This document shows positions 56,544 to 64,000 of a stretch of 64,000 nucleotides of DNA, piece after piece. The DNA comes from Limimaricola soesokkakensis. Lineage in GTDB: Bacteria; Pseudomonadota; Alphaproteobacteria; Rhodobacterales; Rhodobacteraceae. The notes under the pieces were generated by a model. The model made no database searches and was not told the DNA's origin. It saw nothing but the letters and a program-made list of their open reading frames with translations. The position numbers and the translations under genes were made by a program. The stretch is from positions 1 through 64,000 of the forward strand of contig NZ_FWFY01000009.1 of NCBI RefSeq assembly GCF_900172345.1, in the 5' to 3' direction. Every line of letters begins with the position of its first letter. Within the stretch, counting starts at the first letter, position 1.

Positions 56544-57601
56544 CGGCGCTGCACGAAATGCTGCTGCGGCGCATCGCCGCCACCGGGCCGATCAGCATCG
56601 CCGAATACATGACCGAATGCCTGCTGCACCCTGTCCACGGCTACTACACGACGCGCGACCCGTTGGGCTCGGGGGGCGACTTCACGACCGCACCCGAGAT
56701 CAGCCAGATGTTCGGCGAACTCCTCGGATTGTGCCTCGCACAGGCCTGGCTGGACCAAGGCGCGCCTGAGACCTTCGTGCTGGCCGAACCGGGGCCGGGG
56801 CGCGGCACGCTGATGGCCGACATGCTGCGTGCGACCGCCCGCGTGCCGGGCTTTCACGCCGCCGCGCGGCTGCACCTCGTGGAAGCCTCGCCAGCGCTGC
56901 GGGCCGTGCAGGCGCGTGCCCTGCCGCAGGCGACGTGGCATGACCGGATCGACCAGATCCCCGGCGACCTGCCGCTCTATCTCGTCGCCAACGAGTTCTT
57001 CGACGCGCTGCCGATCCGGCAATTCGTCCGCGACGGCGCGGGCTGGCGCGAACGCGTCGTGGGGCGTGAAGGCGACAAGCTCGTCTTTGGCCTGACCGCG
57101 CCCGCCCCGCTGGCAGAGTTGGAACACCGCCTTGCGGATACGCGTGACGGCGACATGGTGGAGCAGGCGCCCGCCCTGCCCGCGCTGACGGGTGAAATCG
57201 GTGACCGCATCGCGCGCCATGGCGGCGCGGCGCTGATCGTCGATTACGGCGGCCGGGGCCGCACCGGTGACAGCTTCCAGGCGGTGCGCGATCACGAGAA
57301 GGTCGATCCGCTGACAGCACCGGGCGAAGCCGACCTCACCGCGCATGTAGATTTCGAGGCGCTGGCCCGTGCCGCCGCCCCCGCCGCCTGCGCCGGACCG
57401 GTGCCGCAAGGCGTGTTTCTCGAACGGCTTGGCATCACGGCACGGGCGCAAGCGCTGGCGGCAAAGCTCGAAGGTACAGCGCTCGACGCCCATGTCGCCG
57501 CGCATCGCCGCTTGACCCACCCCGAAGAAATGGGCGACCTGTTCAAGATAGCCGCACTTCATCCGTGCAATGCCCCGCCGCCACCCGGAATTGAGACGTG
57601 A
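56540..57601 (+). CDS. SAM-dependent methyltransferase, NDUFAF7/COG1565 family
   Basis: A 353-residue methyltransferase of the MidA/NDUFAF7 family, which in mitochondria methylates an arginine of a complex I subunit. Motifs: [51 protein letters not shown], and [15 protein letters not shown]. The start is GTG at 56540, sharing GTGA with lgt; its own stop is shared with the pgeF GTG, so all three proteins are co-translated. The bacterial target is unknown. Confidence 0.92.
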   Translation: MTALHEMLLRRIAATGPISIAEYMTECLLHPVHGYYTTRDPLGSGGDFTTAPEISQMFGELLGLCLAQAWLDQGAPETFVLAEPGPGRGTLMADMLRATARVPGFHAAARLHLVEASPALRAVQARALPQATWHDRIDQIPGDLPLYLVANEFFDALPIRQFVRDGAGWRERVVGREGDKLVFGLTAPAPLAELEHRLADTRDGDMVEQAPALPALTGEIGDRIARHGGAALIVDYGGRGRTGDSFQAVRDHEKVDPLTAPGEADLTAHVDFEALARAAAPAACAGPVPQGVFLERLGITARAQALAAKLEGTALDAHVAAHRRLTHPEEMGDLFKIAALHPCNAPPPPGIET

Positions 57602-58365
57602 ACGCCGCAACGCCGCTCGACATCATCACCTCCGACAGCCTGACACCGTTGCGCCATGGTTTCTTCGGTCGCGCCGGCGGGGCTTCGTCGGGAGTCTTCG
57701 CCGGGCTCAATTGCGGCCCCGGCAGCTCCGACCAGCACGAGGCGGTGCTGATCAACCGCGGCAAGGTCGCTCAGGCGATGGGGGTGCCGCGCGAGGCGCT
57801 GATCGGCGTGCATCAGGTGCATTCGGCCGATGTGGTGACCATCGACACTCCGCCCGCGGCGCCCGCCCGCGCCGATGCGCTGGTCACGGCGACGCCCGGG
57901 CTGGCCCTGACCATCCTCACCGCCGATTGCCAGCCGGTGTTGTTCGCCGACCCCGAGACCGGGGTGATCGGTGCCGCCCATGCCGGCTGGAAGGGCGCGC
58001 TTGCCGGCGTGCTGGAGGCCACTGTGGAGGCAATGGTCGCGCTCGGCGCACGGCGCGAGGGCATCCGTGCAGTGATCGGCCCCTCGATCAGCCAGCGCTG
58101 CTACGAGGTCGGTCCCGAACTGCTCGACGCGTTTCTCGCCGAAGATCCGCAGGCAGAGCGGCATTTCGCCCAAGGTCAGGGCGACCGGCTACTCTTCGAC
58201 CTGCCCGGTTTCGGATTGCGACGGCTGCGTGCTGCCGGAATTGCCTCGGCCGAATGGACCCGGCACTGCACCTATTCCGACCCGGCCCGCTTTTTCAGCT
58301 ATCGCCGCGCCACTCATGCCCGCGAAGCCGATTACGGCCGGTTGATCGCCGCGATCCGCCTCTGA
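57598..58365 (+). CDS. pgeF: Polyphenol oxidase / purine nucleoside phosphorylase family (PgeF)
   Basis: A 255-residue copper-independent zinc protein of the YfiH/laccase-domain family, active in purine nucleoside cleavage and muropeptide editing in E. coli. The metal site residues His in LIGVHQVHSADV, Cys in TADCQPVLF and His in GAAHAGWKGAL are present. The start is GTG at 57598. Last gene of the lgt-methyltransferase-pgeF operon. Confidence 0.93.
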   Translation: MNAATPLDIITSDSLTPLRHGFFGRAGGASSGVFAGLNCGPGSSDQHEAVLINRGKVAQAMGVPREALIGVHQVHSADVVTIDTPPAAPARADALVTATPGLALTILTADCQPVLFADPETGVIGAAHAGWKGALAGVLEATVEAMVALGARREGIRAVIGPSISQRCYEVGPELLDAFLAEDPQAERHFAQGQGDRLLFDLPGFGLRRLRAAGIASAEWTRHCTYSDPARFFSYRRATHAREADYGRLIAAIRL

Positions 58366-58478
58366 AAGGGCTCCGGCAACTCGCACCTGCAAGCTCTCGA
58401 AACAATTCGTTTCACAGGCTTGCTTTGACAATCCAGCCGCGGCCGCCCAGTGTCGCCGTGACCCAAACAGCTTCGGGT

Positions 58479-58500
58479 GTTGTCGGTGGGGGCCGACAAC
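58479..58500 (+). promoter_or_regulatory. Hairpin in the leader of the Hint-domain gene
   Basis: A perfect 8-bp inverted repeat GTTGTCGG/CCGACAAC with a 6-base G-rich loop, about 27 bases before the Hint-domain ATG. It has no T-run. It could be an operator or a leader RNA hairpin affecting translation. Confidence 0.35.
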
Positions 58501-58526
58501 CGATGCGATGACCGAAAGGCGTTCGC

Positions 58527-59303
58527 ATGGCATTGCCCCTGCTCTCTACCTCTGCTCCGACCCGTGCCGGAACCATCGATCGCGCTGCACCGCGCGCGCC
58601 GGGGACGCAGGCGCCACTGATGCGCCGGATCGAAATCCTCACCCTCTGCCCGCACCATCCCGGCGACATCGCCGAGACGAGTCGCGTGGTACCCGCCACG
58701 CCGATCTTCGAGGAGGCGGTGGCCGCCTTTGCCCATGGCGCGCAGGTCCCGACCGAGCGCGGCCTCGTCGCGGTGGAGGATCTTCTGCCGGGCGATCGGG
58801 TCAAGACCGTCGATCGCGGCTTTCGCACGCTGCTGTGGCGCGGCGCCACGACGCTGGTCGCCAATGTTCCCGGACAACCGCCGGAGATGGGTCGCCTGAC
58901 CCGGATCTCGGCCGATGCTCTGGGCATCGCCCGGCCGATGCATGATCTCGTACTGGGTCCGATGGCACATCTGGTGCGCCAGGGCGCGGCGATCGAACGC
59001 CTGACCGGGCGGCGCGCCGCCGCGATCCCGGCCCGCGACCTGATCGACGGCATGGGCGTGGTCGAGTTGACCCCGCCTTCGGCCGTGCGGGTTTTTCACC
59101 TGGGCTTCGAGCGCCACGAGAGGATTCTCGCGAACGGCGTTGAGATCGAGAGCTATCATCCCGGCCCGGCGCGCCTCGCACATCTCGAACCCGAGCAGCG
59201 CGGCCTGTTCCTCTCCTGCTTTCCGCATCTGGATCGGATCGAGGATTTCGGCCCGCCTGCCCTGCCACGGCTTCGGCTGGCCGAACTCGATCTCGTGGCT
59301 TGA
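58527..59303 (+). CDS. Hint_2-type domain protein
   Basis: A 258-residue protein with one Hint (hedgehog/intein-like) domain of the type abundant in Rhodobacterales. The core is AFAHGAQVPTERGLVAVEDL and LLPGDRVKTVDRGFRTLLW, with LGPMAHLVRQG, FHLGFERHERILANGVEIES later. The nucleophilic Cys usually expected at the start of the domain is Ala-Phe-Ala here, so autoprocessing seems unlikely. The first 60 residues are of no known family. There is no signal peptide. Confidence 0.8.
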   Translation: MALPLLSTSAPTRAGTIDRAAPRAPGTQAPLMRRIEILTLCPHHPGDIAETSRVVPATPIFEEAVAAFAHGAQVPTERGLVAVEDLLPGDRVKTVDRGFRTLLWRGATTLVANVPGQPPEMGRLTRISADALGIARPMHDLVLGPMAHLVRQGAAIERLTGRRAAAIPARDLIDGMGVVELTPPSAVRVFHLGFERHERILANGVEIESYHPGPARLAHLEPEQRGLFLSCFPHLDRIEDFGPPALPRLRLAELDLVA

Positions 59304-59336
59304 ACCCAGCCTCGGGAGTGCGGCTGCCCCCGGAGG

Positions 59337-59843
59337 TCAGGCCTTGCGGGCGAGTCGGCTCTCCAGCACGTCGAAGGGCACGCCCGGCTCGGCCTTGGCG
59401 TTGCGGATAACCAGCGAAGTCTTGACCGAGGCGACGTTGGGCGCGGCCGTCAGCTCGCCGGTCAGGAAGGACTGGAAACTACGCAGATCGGGGGCCACGC
59501 ATTTCAGCACGAAATCCACCTCGCCATTTAGCATGTGGCACTCGCGCACGAGCGGCCAGTCGTTGCAACGCGCCTCGAAGGCCGACAGCTCAGCCTCGGA
59601 CTGGCTCACCAGGCGCACCATGGCGAAGACAGACACATCGAAGCCCAGCTCCCGCGGATCGACATCGGCATGATAGCCCCGGATGTAGCCCTGCTCTTCG
59701 AGCGTCCGCACCCGGCGCAGGCAGGGCGGCGCCGAAATGCCGACGCGGCGCGCCAGCTCCACGTTGGTCATCCGGCCATCGGCCTGCAGCTCGGCCAGGA
59801 TCATCCTGTCGATCTCGTCGAGTTTCGCCCCGGGCATCTTCAT
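59337..59843 (-). CDS. Lrp/AsnC family transcriptional regulator
   Basis: A 168-residue DNA-binding regulator. The helix-turn-helix (DGRMTNVELARRVGISAPPC, LRRVRTLEEQGYIRGY) is followed by the ligand-binding RAM domain (FDVSVFAMVRLVSQSEAEL, DFVLKCVAPDL). Such proteins usually respond to amino acids. It lies divergent from trxB, 190 bases away, and convergent with the Hint gene, so its target may be elsewhere. Confidence 0.93.
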   Translation of the reverse strand: MKMPGAKLDEIDRMILAELQADGRMTNVELARRVGISAPPCLRRVRTLEEQGYIRGYHADVDPRELGFDVSVFAMVRLVSQSEAELSAFEARCNDWPLVRECHMLNGEVDFVLKCVAPDLRSFQSFLTGELTAAPNVASVKTSLVIRNAKAEPGVPFDVLESRLARKA

Positions 59844-60034
59844 CTCCGTGAATGTTGCGTCTGACCTAGGGCAGAGCGGTTGCTAGCGCAAGAATATTGC
59901 AGGTCCGCGCAACATCGTGACCCGTTGCGTGACGTGGCTGCCGCAGCGAGGCCGCGCCCTCTGAGGGGCGGGGTTTGCACCGGCAGGGACAGTGGCTATA
60001 TGCAGCCGACTTCAGGCTTGCAAGGGGACGTCCC

Positions 60035-61057
60035 ATGACCACGCGCCGCGACACCAGGGTTCTCATCATCGGCTCGGGACCGGCGGGCTATACCGCGGCC
60101 GTCTATGCCAGCCGTGCCATGCTCAAGCCGATCCTCGTGCAGGGCCTCGAGCCGGGCGGCCAGCTGACCACCACCACCGATGTCGAGAACTGGCCCGGCG
60201 ACAACTCCGTTCAGGGCCCCGACCTGATGGTGCGCATGGAAAGCCATGCGCGCGAAATGGGCACCGAGGTGATCACCGACATCATTACCGATCTCGACCT
60301 GTCGAAGCGGCCCTTCGTCGCAAAGGGCGACAGCGGCACCGAATACGTCGCCGAGGCGGTGATCCTCGCCACCGGGGCGCGGGCAAAATGGCTCGGCCTG
60401 CCTTCCGAAGAAGCCTTCAAGGGCTTCGGCGTCTCGGCCTGCGCGACCTGCGACGGCTTCTTCTATCGCGGTCAGGAGATCGTGGTGGTCGGTGGCGGCA
60501 ACACCGCCGTCGAAGAGGCGCTGTTCCTCACCAACTTCGCCTCCAAGGTGACCCTGATCCATCGCCGCGACGAGCTGCGCGCCGAGATGGTGCTGCAAAA
60601 GCGCCTGTTCGAGCATCCCAAGGTCGAAACCCTCTGGTTCCACGAGATCGAGGAAGTCGTCGGTGAGGACAGCCCCAAGGGCGTGACCGGCGTACGCGCG
60701 AAACACGTCAAGACCGGCGAGATCACCGAGATCCCGGCCAAGGGCGTGTTCATCGCGATCGGCCATGCCCCGGCCTCGGAACTGGTCAAGGACCAGCTCG
60801 AAACCCATCACGGCGGCTACGTGAAGGTCGAGCCGGGCACGACCCGCACCTCGATCCCGGGCGTCTTCGCTGCCGGCGACCTGACCGACCACGTCTACCG
60901 CCAAGCGGTGACAAGCGCCGGCATGGGCTGCATGGCCGCGCTCGATGCGGAACGGTTTCTCGCCGAGCATGGCGCCGCCGCCGAGGTGGCGGGCCACGAG
61001 AAGGACGAAACCCTTCCCTTGGGCTACGGCGCCCCTGTGACCGAAGGCGTGAAGTGA
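60035..61057 (+). CDS. trxB: Thioredoxin-disulfide reductase
   Basis: A 340-residue FAD enzyme passing electrons from NADPH to thioredoxin. FAD motif [19 protein letters not shown], redox pair CATC in [19 protein letters not shown] motif [14 protein letters not shown], and the second FAD motif [16 protein letters not shown] are all present. AAGGGG precedes the ATG at 60035. Its TGA overlaps a downstream GTG by GTGA. Confidence 0.98.
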   Translation: MTTRRDTRVLIIGSGPAGYTAAVYASRAMLKPILVQGLEPGGQLTTTTDVENWPGDNSVQGPDLMVRMESHAREMGTEVITDIITDLDLSKRPFVAKGDSGTEYVAEAVILATGARAKWLGLPSEEAFKGFGVSACATCDGFFYRGQEIVVVGGGNTAVEEALFLTNFASKVTLIHRRDELRAEMVLQKRLFEHPKVETLWFHEIEEVVGEDSPKGVTGVRAKHVKTGEITEIPAKGVFIAIGHAPASELVKDQLETHHGGYVKVEPGTTRTSIPGVFAAGDLTDHVYRQAVTSAGMGCMAALDAERFLAEHGAAAEVAGHEKDETLPLGYGAPVTEGVK

Positions 61058-61557
61058 GATCGGGGGCGGATCATCTCCGCCCCTTTTCCGGCCGGGTCTG
61101 GCGCATCTGCGACGATGCGGCCGACCCTCTCGCCCTCGTCGCATCGCCGGAGGGGCGGTTTCACCATGATGATCAGCCAGCGCTTTACGTCTCTCTGAGC
61201 CCTGAGGGCGCTGCTGTGGCTCTCGCCACCTACGCCGCGCCCGGCGATGTCCCACGGCGGCTCTGGCCCCTCGATCTCGTCACGACCGATATGGCCGATC
61301 TGCGCGACGAGGACGTTCGGACGGCACTCGGCGTCGACCTTGAGGATCTCGTGGCGCGCTGGGCCGATGATCGGGCAGCGGGGCGCCCGGCCCGAAGCTG
61401 GCGCGCCTCGGACCGTCTCCGGGACTTGGGCGCATCGGGTTTTCTCTACCCCTCTCGCAAATCGCCGGAACACGGTCACTTGGTGCTGTTTTCGATTCGC
61501 GGCCTTTGTCGCGGCGGGCCGTCCTCGCCCTTGCTCAGCCCTTCGCTCCGTTTCTAG
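61054..61557 (+). CDS. Solo RES-domain protein, coupled to trxB
   Basis: A 167-residue protein with the RES domain layout: [20 protein letters not shown], then [22 protein letters not shown] and the C-terminal LVLFSIRG region. RES toxins in other bacteria break down NAD+, usually beside an Xre/MbcA-type antitoxin. Here no antitoxin gene is adjacent. The GTG start shares GTGA with the trxB stop. The end after LVLF departs from the usual RES sequence and may be frameshifted. A non-toxic NAD-related role is possible. Confidence 0.65.
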   Translation: MRSGADHLRPFSGRVWRICDDAADPLALVASPEGRFHHDDQPALYVSLSPEGAAVALATYAAPGDVPRRLWPLDLVTTDMADLRDEDVRTALGVDLEDLVARWADDRAAGRPARSWRASDRLRDLGASGFLYPSRKSPEHGHLVLFSIRGLCRGGPSSPLLSPSLRF

Positions 61558-61716
61558 GCCGAATTTCTCCTCTCATGCCCCGGCCCCGCCCGCGTGTTCC
61601 CCAAGCCCTGCGATCGGCGGAAAACGGTCCGTTTTGCGCCATCGCGCCCTTGAATAAGAGCCGATGCGCGGTCTAGGAGCGGCACAGACCCCCGGCCCCC
61701 TGGAGATATTGTTTTG

Positions 61717-63420
61717 ATGGCCTCGAACCTCGCCCCGATCCCCGAGTTGTATGTTTCATACGAGTCCGCCCAGAAGCTGAAGGTCGAGGCCGGAAACCTC
61801 GCCTCCCATGACCTGACCCCGCGCCAGATCTGCGATCTCGAACTGCTGATGAACGGCGGCTTCAACCCTCTGAAGGGCTTCCTCACCGAGGAGGATTACG
61901 ACAGCGTCGTCGAAACCATGCGCACCAAGGACGGCGCGCTCTGGCCGATGCCGGTGACGCTCGACGTTTCCGAGAAATTCGCCGACACCGTCGAACTGGG
62001 CCAGGACATCGCCCTGCGCGACCAGGAGGGCGTGATTCTCGCCACCATGACGGTCACCGACAAGTGGGTGCCCAACAAGTCGCGCGAGGCCGAGAAGGTC
62101 TTCGGTGCCGATGACCTCGCCCACCCGGCGGTGAACTACCTGCACAACCACGCCGGTGCCGTCTATCTCGGCGGCCCTATCACCGGCATCCAGCAGCCGG
62201 TGCATTACGACTTCCGCGCCCGTCGCGACACGCCCAACGAGCTGCGCGCCTATTTCCGCAAGATGGGCTGGCGCAAGATCGTCGCGTTCCAGACGCGCAA
62301 CCCGCTGCACCGCGCGCACCAGGAACTGACTTTCCGTGCGGCCAAGGAAGCGCAGGCCAACCTGCTGATCCACCCCGTCGTCGGCATGACCAAGCCGGGC
62401 GACGTCGATCACTTCACTCGCGTGCGTTGCTACGAGGCGGTGCTCGACAAGTACCCCTCCTCGACCACCCACCTGTCGCTGCTGAACCTCGCCATGCGCA
62501 TGGCCGGCCCGCGCGAGGCGCTGTGGCACGCGATCATCCGCAAGAACCACGGCCTGACCCACTTCATCGTCGGTCGTGACCATGCCGGCCCGGGCAAGAA
62601 CAGCCAAGGCGAGGATTTCTACGGCCCCTACGACGCGCAGGAACTGGTGCGCCAGCACCAGGAAGAGGTCGGCATCGAAATGGTCGACTTCAAGCACATG
62701 GTCTACGTGCAGGAGAAGGCGCAGTACTACCCGATCGACGAGGTCCCCGAAGGTGCGACCGTGCTCAACATCTCGGGCACCGAGTTGCGTCGCCGCCTCG
62801 CCGAAGGGCTCGAGATCCCCGAGTGGTTCTCGTTCCCCGAGGTGGTCAAGGAACTGCGCCGCACCAAGCCGCCGCGCGCCAAGCAGGGTTTCACCGTGTT
62901 CTTCACCGGTTTCTCCGGCTCCGGCAAATCGACCATCGCCAACGCTCTGATGGTCAAGCTGATGGAGATGGGCGGACGTCCGGTGACGCTGCTCGACGGC
63001 GACATCGTGCGCAAGAACCTCTCCTCCGAGCTCGGCTTCTCCAAGGAGCACCGCGACCTCAACATCCGTCGCATCGGCTATGTCGCCTCCGAGATCACCA
63101 AGAACGGTGGCATCGCGATCTGCGCGCCGATCGCGCCCTATGCCGCGACCCGTCGCGCCGTGCGCGAGGATGTCGAGAACTTCGGCGCCTTCATCGAAGT
63201 GCATGTCGCCACCTCGATCGAGGAGTGCGAGAAGCGCGACCGCAAGGGCCTCTACAAGCTCGCGCGCGAAGGCAAGATCAAGGAGTTCACCGGCATCTCC
63301 GACCCCTATGACGTGCCCGAGAACCCGGAACTGCGCGTCGAAACCGAAGGCACCGATGTCGACAACTGTGCGCATCAGGTGATCCTGAAGCTGGAACAGA
63401 TGGGCCTGATCGCAGGCTGA
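61717..63420 (+). CDS. Bifunctional sulfate adenylyltransferase/adenylylsulfate kinase
   Basis: A 567-residue fusion. Residues 1-385 are a PUA-type ATP sulfurylase (QTRNPLHRAHQELTFRAA with the HxxH catalytic site, GRDHAGPGK). Residues 390-567 are APS kinase (P-loop GFSGSGKSTIANAL, LLDGDIVRKNLSSELGFSKE). It activates sulfate to PAPS in one protein for assimilation. The start could be TTG 61714 or ATG 61717; the ATG is reported. No cysH or cysI is in view. A strong terminator follows. Confidence 0.96.
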   Translation: MASNLAPIPELYVSYESAQKLKVEAGNLASHDLTPRQICDLELLMNGGFNPLKGFLTEEDYDSVVETMRTKDGALWPMPVTLDVSEKFADTVELGQDIALRDQEGVILATMTVTDKWVPNKSREAEKVFGADDLAHPAVNYLHNHAGAVYLGGPITGIQQPVHYDFRARRDTPNELRAYFRKMGWRKIVAFQTRNPLHRAHQELTFRAAKEAQANLLIHPVVGMTKPGDVDHFTRVRCYEAVLDKYPSSTTHLSLLNLAMRMAGPREALWHAIIRKNHGLTHFIVGRDHAGPGKNSQGEDFYGPYDAQELVRQHQEEVGIEMVDFKHMVYVQEKAQYYPIDEVPEGATVLNISGTELRRRLAEGLEIPEWFSFPEVVKELRRTKPPRAKQGFTVFFTGFSGSGKSTIANALMVKLMEMGGRPVTLLDGDIVRKNLSSELGFSKEHRDLNIRRIGYVASEITKNGGIAICAPIAPYAATRRAVREDVENFGAFIEVHVATSIEECEKRDRKGLYKLAREGKIKEFTGISDPYDVPENPELRVETEGTDVDNCAHQVILKLEQMGLIAG

Positions 63421-63466
63421 CCTCGGCCCGAAGGCCTCGACACTGCCTTCAGGCGAAGGACATCAC

Positions 63467-63498
63467 GAACAGCCGGCCCTCGGGCCGGCTGTTTTTTT
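63467..63498 (+). terminator. Intrinsic terminator after the sat-cysC gene
   Basis: An 11-bp perfect stem ACAGCCGGCCC/GGGCCGGCTGT with a short loop and a seven-T tail (GTTTTTTTG), 46 bases after the stop. One of the strongest terminators in the window. Confidence 0.95.
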
Positions 63499-63527
63499 GT
63501 ACCCTCCCCCGCCTCGCCCTAAACGGC

Positions 63528-63572
63528 TTGACGAGAGGACCGCCACCTGAATAGGTAGACCGGTCTACCTAT
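63528..63572 (+). promoter_or_regulatory. Promoter-like element with TetR operator palindrome
   Basis: TTGACG at 63528-63533 is followed 17 bases later by a perfect 22-base palindrome at 63551-63572, whose half is ATAGGTAGACC. The palindrome overlaps the expected -10 region and ends 14 bases before the TetR-gene ATG. A repressor bound there would block its own promoter. Autorepression is inferred from position and symmetry. Confidence 0.8.
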
Positions 63573-63585
63573 TGCGAGATCCGAC

Positions 63586-64000
63586 ATGACCGAGACCGAT
63601 GTTCGTACCCGAACCGCGCGCGACCGGCTTCTGCAGGCCGCTGCGATCCTGTTTTATGATGACGGCATCGCTGCGACGGGGATCGACGCGATCACCCAAC
63701 GGGCCGGCGTGGCGAAGCAGAGCCTCTACAACAACTTCGCCTCGAAGGCCGAGTTGGTCGCCGCCTATATCGACCATCGACACCGGGAATGGCTCGACCT
63801 CTACGCGCGGCGGGCAGAGCAGGCCCCTACCCCGGTCGAAAAAATTCTCGCGGTCTTCGACGCTTACGGCGACCACGCCGAATGTGCCTATGAGCGCGGC
63901 TTTCGGGGCTGCGGCCTGCTGAATGCCGCGGCCGAGCTCACCTCCAAGGAGGCCGGTCGCGAAGCCGTCCGCCGGCACAAGGAAGAGGTTGAGGCAATTC
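63586..64000 (+). CDS. TetR family transcriptional regulator (3' end cut by window)
   Basis: At least 138 residues of a TetR repressor; the gene runs off the window. The DNA-binding domain is clear (RDRLLQAAAILFYDDGIAAT, GIDAITQRAGVAKQSLYNNF, SKAELVAAYI), followed by the ligand domain start (GFRGCGLLNAAAELTSKE). The GRGCGxLNxxAE-like stretch is seen in TetR proteins near FMN- or quinone-related oxidoreductases. The next gene, not in view, is its probable target. Confidence 0.93.
   Translation, partial: MTETDVRTRTARDRLLQAAAILFYDDGIAATGIDAITQRAGVAKQSLYNNFASKAELVAAYIDHRHREWLDLYARRAEQAPTPVEKILAVFDAYGDHAECAYERGFRGCGLLNAAAELTSKEAGREAVRRHKEEVEAI

Noticed and set aside
61756-63375. 539-codon frame opposite the sat-cysC gene
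   Set aside because: Antisense shadow; the plus-strand product has every expected catalytic motif.

Overview
The window is about 64 kb of high-GC DNA from an alphaproteobacterium, most likely a member of the Rhodobacterales. Evidence: the aroA-cmk-rpsA-ihfB-lapA-trpF-trpB order, the UPF0262, DUF2948 and hisD neighbourhood around murA, a Hint_2-type protein, and above all a SAM/SAH-type riboswitch in front of metK, a class known from Rhodobacterales. Genus cannot be set from the sequence alone. Genes are dense, with many 1-4 nt ATGA, GTGA or TGATG overlaps, so most of the window is tightly coupled operons.

Layout. 1-2.5 kb is gene-poor and looks eroded; it holds only a small coil protein and an orphan antitoxin-like ORF. 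2.5-16.2 kb looks accessory: a coupled pair of secreted c-type cytochromes, a coupled pair of FMN-split-barrel proteins (one fused to a GAF domain and an unusual C-terminal domain), a histidine kinase with an NtrC-like regulator whose AAA+ domain is degenerate, and a run of membrane proteins (FUSC, LPG-synthase-like, UPF0182, ArsB-like). 16.5-25.6 kb is core: tRNA-Phe, yacG, a short RNase E/G, maf, infA, a large secreted PRC-barrel repeat protein, an LMW phosphatase-like gene, UPF0262, hisD, a GNAT protein, DUF2948, murA and tRNA-Thr. 26-31 kb carries an acyl-CoA synthetase, an ABC exporter and an MFS transporter. 31-34 kb carries rplY, pth, DUF2332 and DUF2237. 34-35.5 kb holds two small exported proteins with nearly the same acidic tail. 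35.5-42.7 kb is trpB, trpF, lapA, ihfB, rpsA, cmk and aroA. 42.7-49 kb is phoH, ybeY, corC, lnt, riboswitch, metK and trmB. 49-50 kb holds two small exported proteins that share a second distinctive module. 50-64 kb holds miaB, YbjN, an M42 peptidase, a nucleotidyltransferase, ubiK, the coupled lgt/methyltransferase/pgeF operon, a Hint protein, an Lrp regulator, trxB with a solo RES gene, a sat-cysC fusion, and the start of a TetR gene with a perfect operator palindrome.

How it fits together: most of the window serves translation and RNA handling (infA, rpsA, rplY, pth, trmB, miaB, ybeY, RNase E/G, tRNAs), envelope building (murA, lnt, lgt, corC) and amino acid, SAM and sulfur metabolism (hisD, trpBF, aroA, metK, sat-cysC, trxB). 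No CRISPR array, phage, rRNA or intact insertion sequence was seen. The least explained parts are the paired exported proteins with shared modules, the flavin-barrel/GAF locus, the membrane-protein cluster at 9.7-16.2 kb, and the split between the short RNase E/G and the zinc-finger gene yacG.
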